DNA from: JAAYZK01 sp964535025
Lineage (GTDB): Bacteria; Planctomycetota; Phycisphaerae; SM23-33; FEN-1343
Reading direction: 5' to 3'
Length of the DNA stretch: 5,464 bases
NCBI GenBank assembly: GCA_964535025.1
Contig: CAZHRW010000007.1
Location: forward strand, 1-5,464
This document shows, one piece after another, positions 5,429 through 5,464 of this stretch. Every line of letters starts with the position of its first letter. Within the stretch, counting starts at the first letter, position 1. The translations under genes and the position numbers were made by a program. Under the pieces are notes generated by a model, which made no database searches, was not told where the DNA came from, and saw only the letters and a program-made list of their open reading frames with translations.

Positions 5429-5464
5429 TATCCTGTCCCTGGTTACGCGAAAACTTCGCCCGCC
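5429..5464. other. Unassigned 3' edge of window
   Basis: These bases have no convincing open frame, ribosome binding site or structure. They may belong to the repeat-like region upstream or to the leader of a gene outside the window. Confidence 0.3.

Overview
The window is very GC-rich, and its gene content points to a Planctomycetota bacterium, possibly Phycisphaerae or a related lineage. The main clues are a dockerin-tailed secreted protein, a pseudopilin-like gene with the YGPYLQ...NPF / GDG.GWYY signature common in that phylum, and a WecA-type transferase with a soluble C-terminal tail. The phylum call is inference from gene families; there is no rRNA or marker gene here.

Layout. (1) Positions 1-688, plus strand: 3' end of a large secreted protein ending in four calcium-loop (dockerin-type) repeats. 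(2) Positions 689-818: intergenic, holding a strong hairpin with a GCAA tetraloop, placed between two convergent genes. (3) Positions 819-1331, minus strand: the globular half of a GspG-like pseudopilin whose N-terminal prepilin helix is absent from the DNA in every frame. Its upstream edge carries a hairpin and a four-copy 7-bp tandem repeat. (4) Positions 1364-2503, minus strand: a complete Wza-like outer-membrane polysaccharide export lipoprotein. (5) Positions 2504-2767: divergent intergenic region with weak promoter candidates. (6) Positions 2768-4285, plus strand: a complete polyprenyl-phosphate HexNAc-1-phosphate transferase (WecA/TagO/MraY superfamily) with a soluble C-terminal extension of about 160 residues. 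(7) Positions 4282-5271, plus strand: a GH130 family glycoside phosphorylase/hydrolase, joined to gene 6 by a 4-bp ATGA overlap. (8) Positions 5272-5464: intergenic, with a perfect 11-bp terminator-like hairpin and short direct repeats that look like part of a dispersed repeat.

How it fits together. Genes 4 and 6 are the two ends of an exopolysaccharide pathway. The transferase loads the first sugar phosphate on the lipid carrier at the inner membrane, and the export lipoprotein forms the outer-membrane exit. They are divergent from a shared 264-bp region, so joint control is plausible. The GH130 enzyme is cytoplasmic and translationally coupled to the initiating transferase. It could supply or recycle a sugar 1-phosphate, probably mannose 1-phosphate, but this is inference. 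The dockerin protein and the pseudopilin remnant have no evident link to that locus.

I found no CRISPR array, tRNA, rRNA, transposase or phage gene. The least ordinary items are the headless pseudopilin with its heptad repeat, the coupling of a GH130 enzyme to a WecA-like transferase, the transferase's C-terminal extension, and the repeat-like 3' region. I do not see a convincing undescribed multi-gene system.
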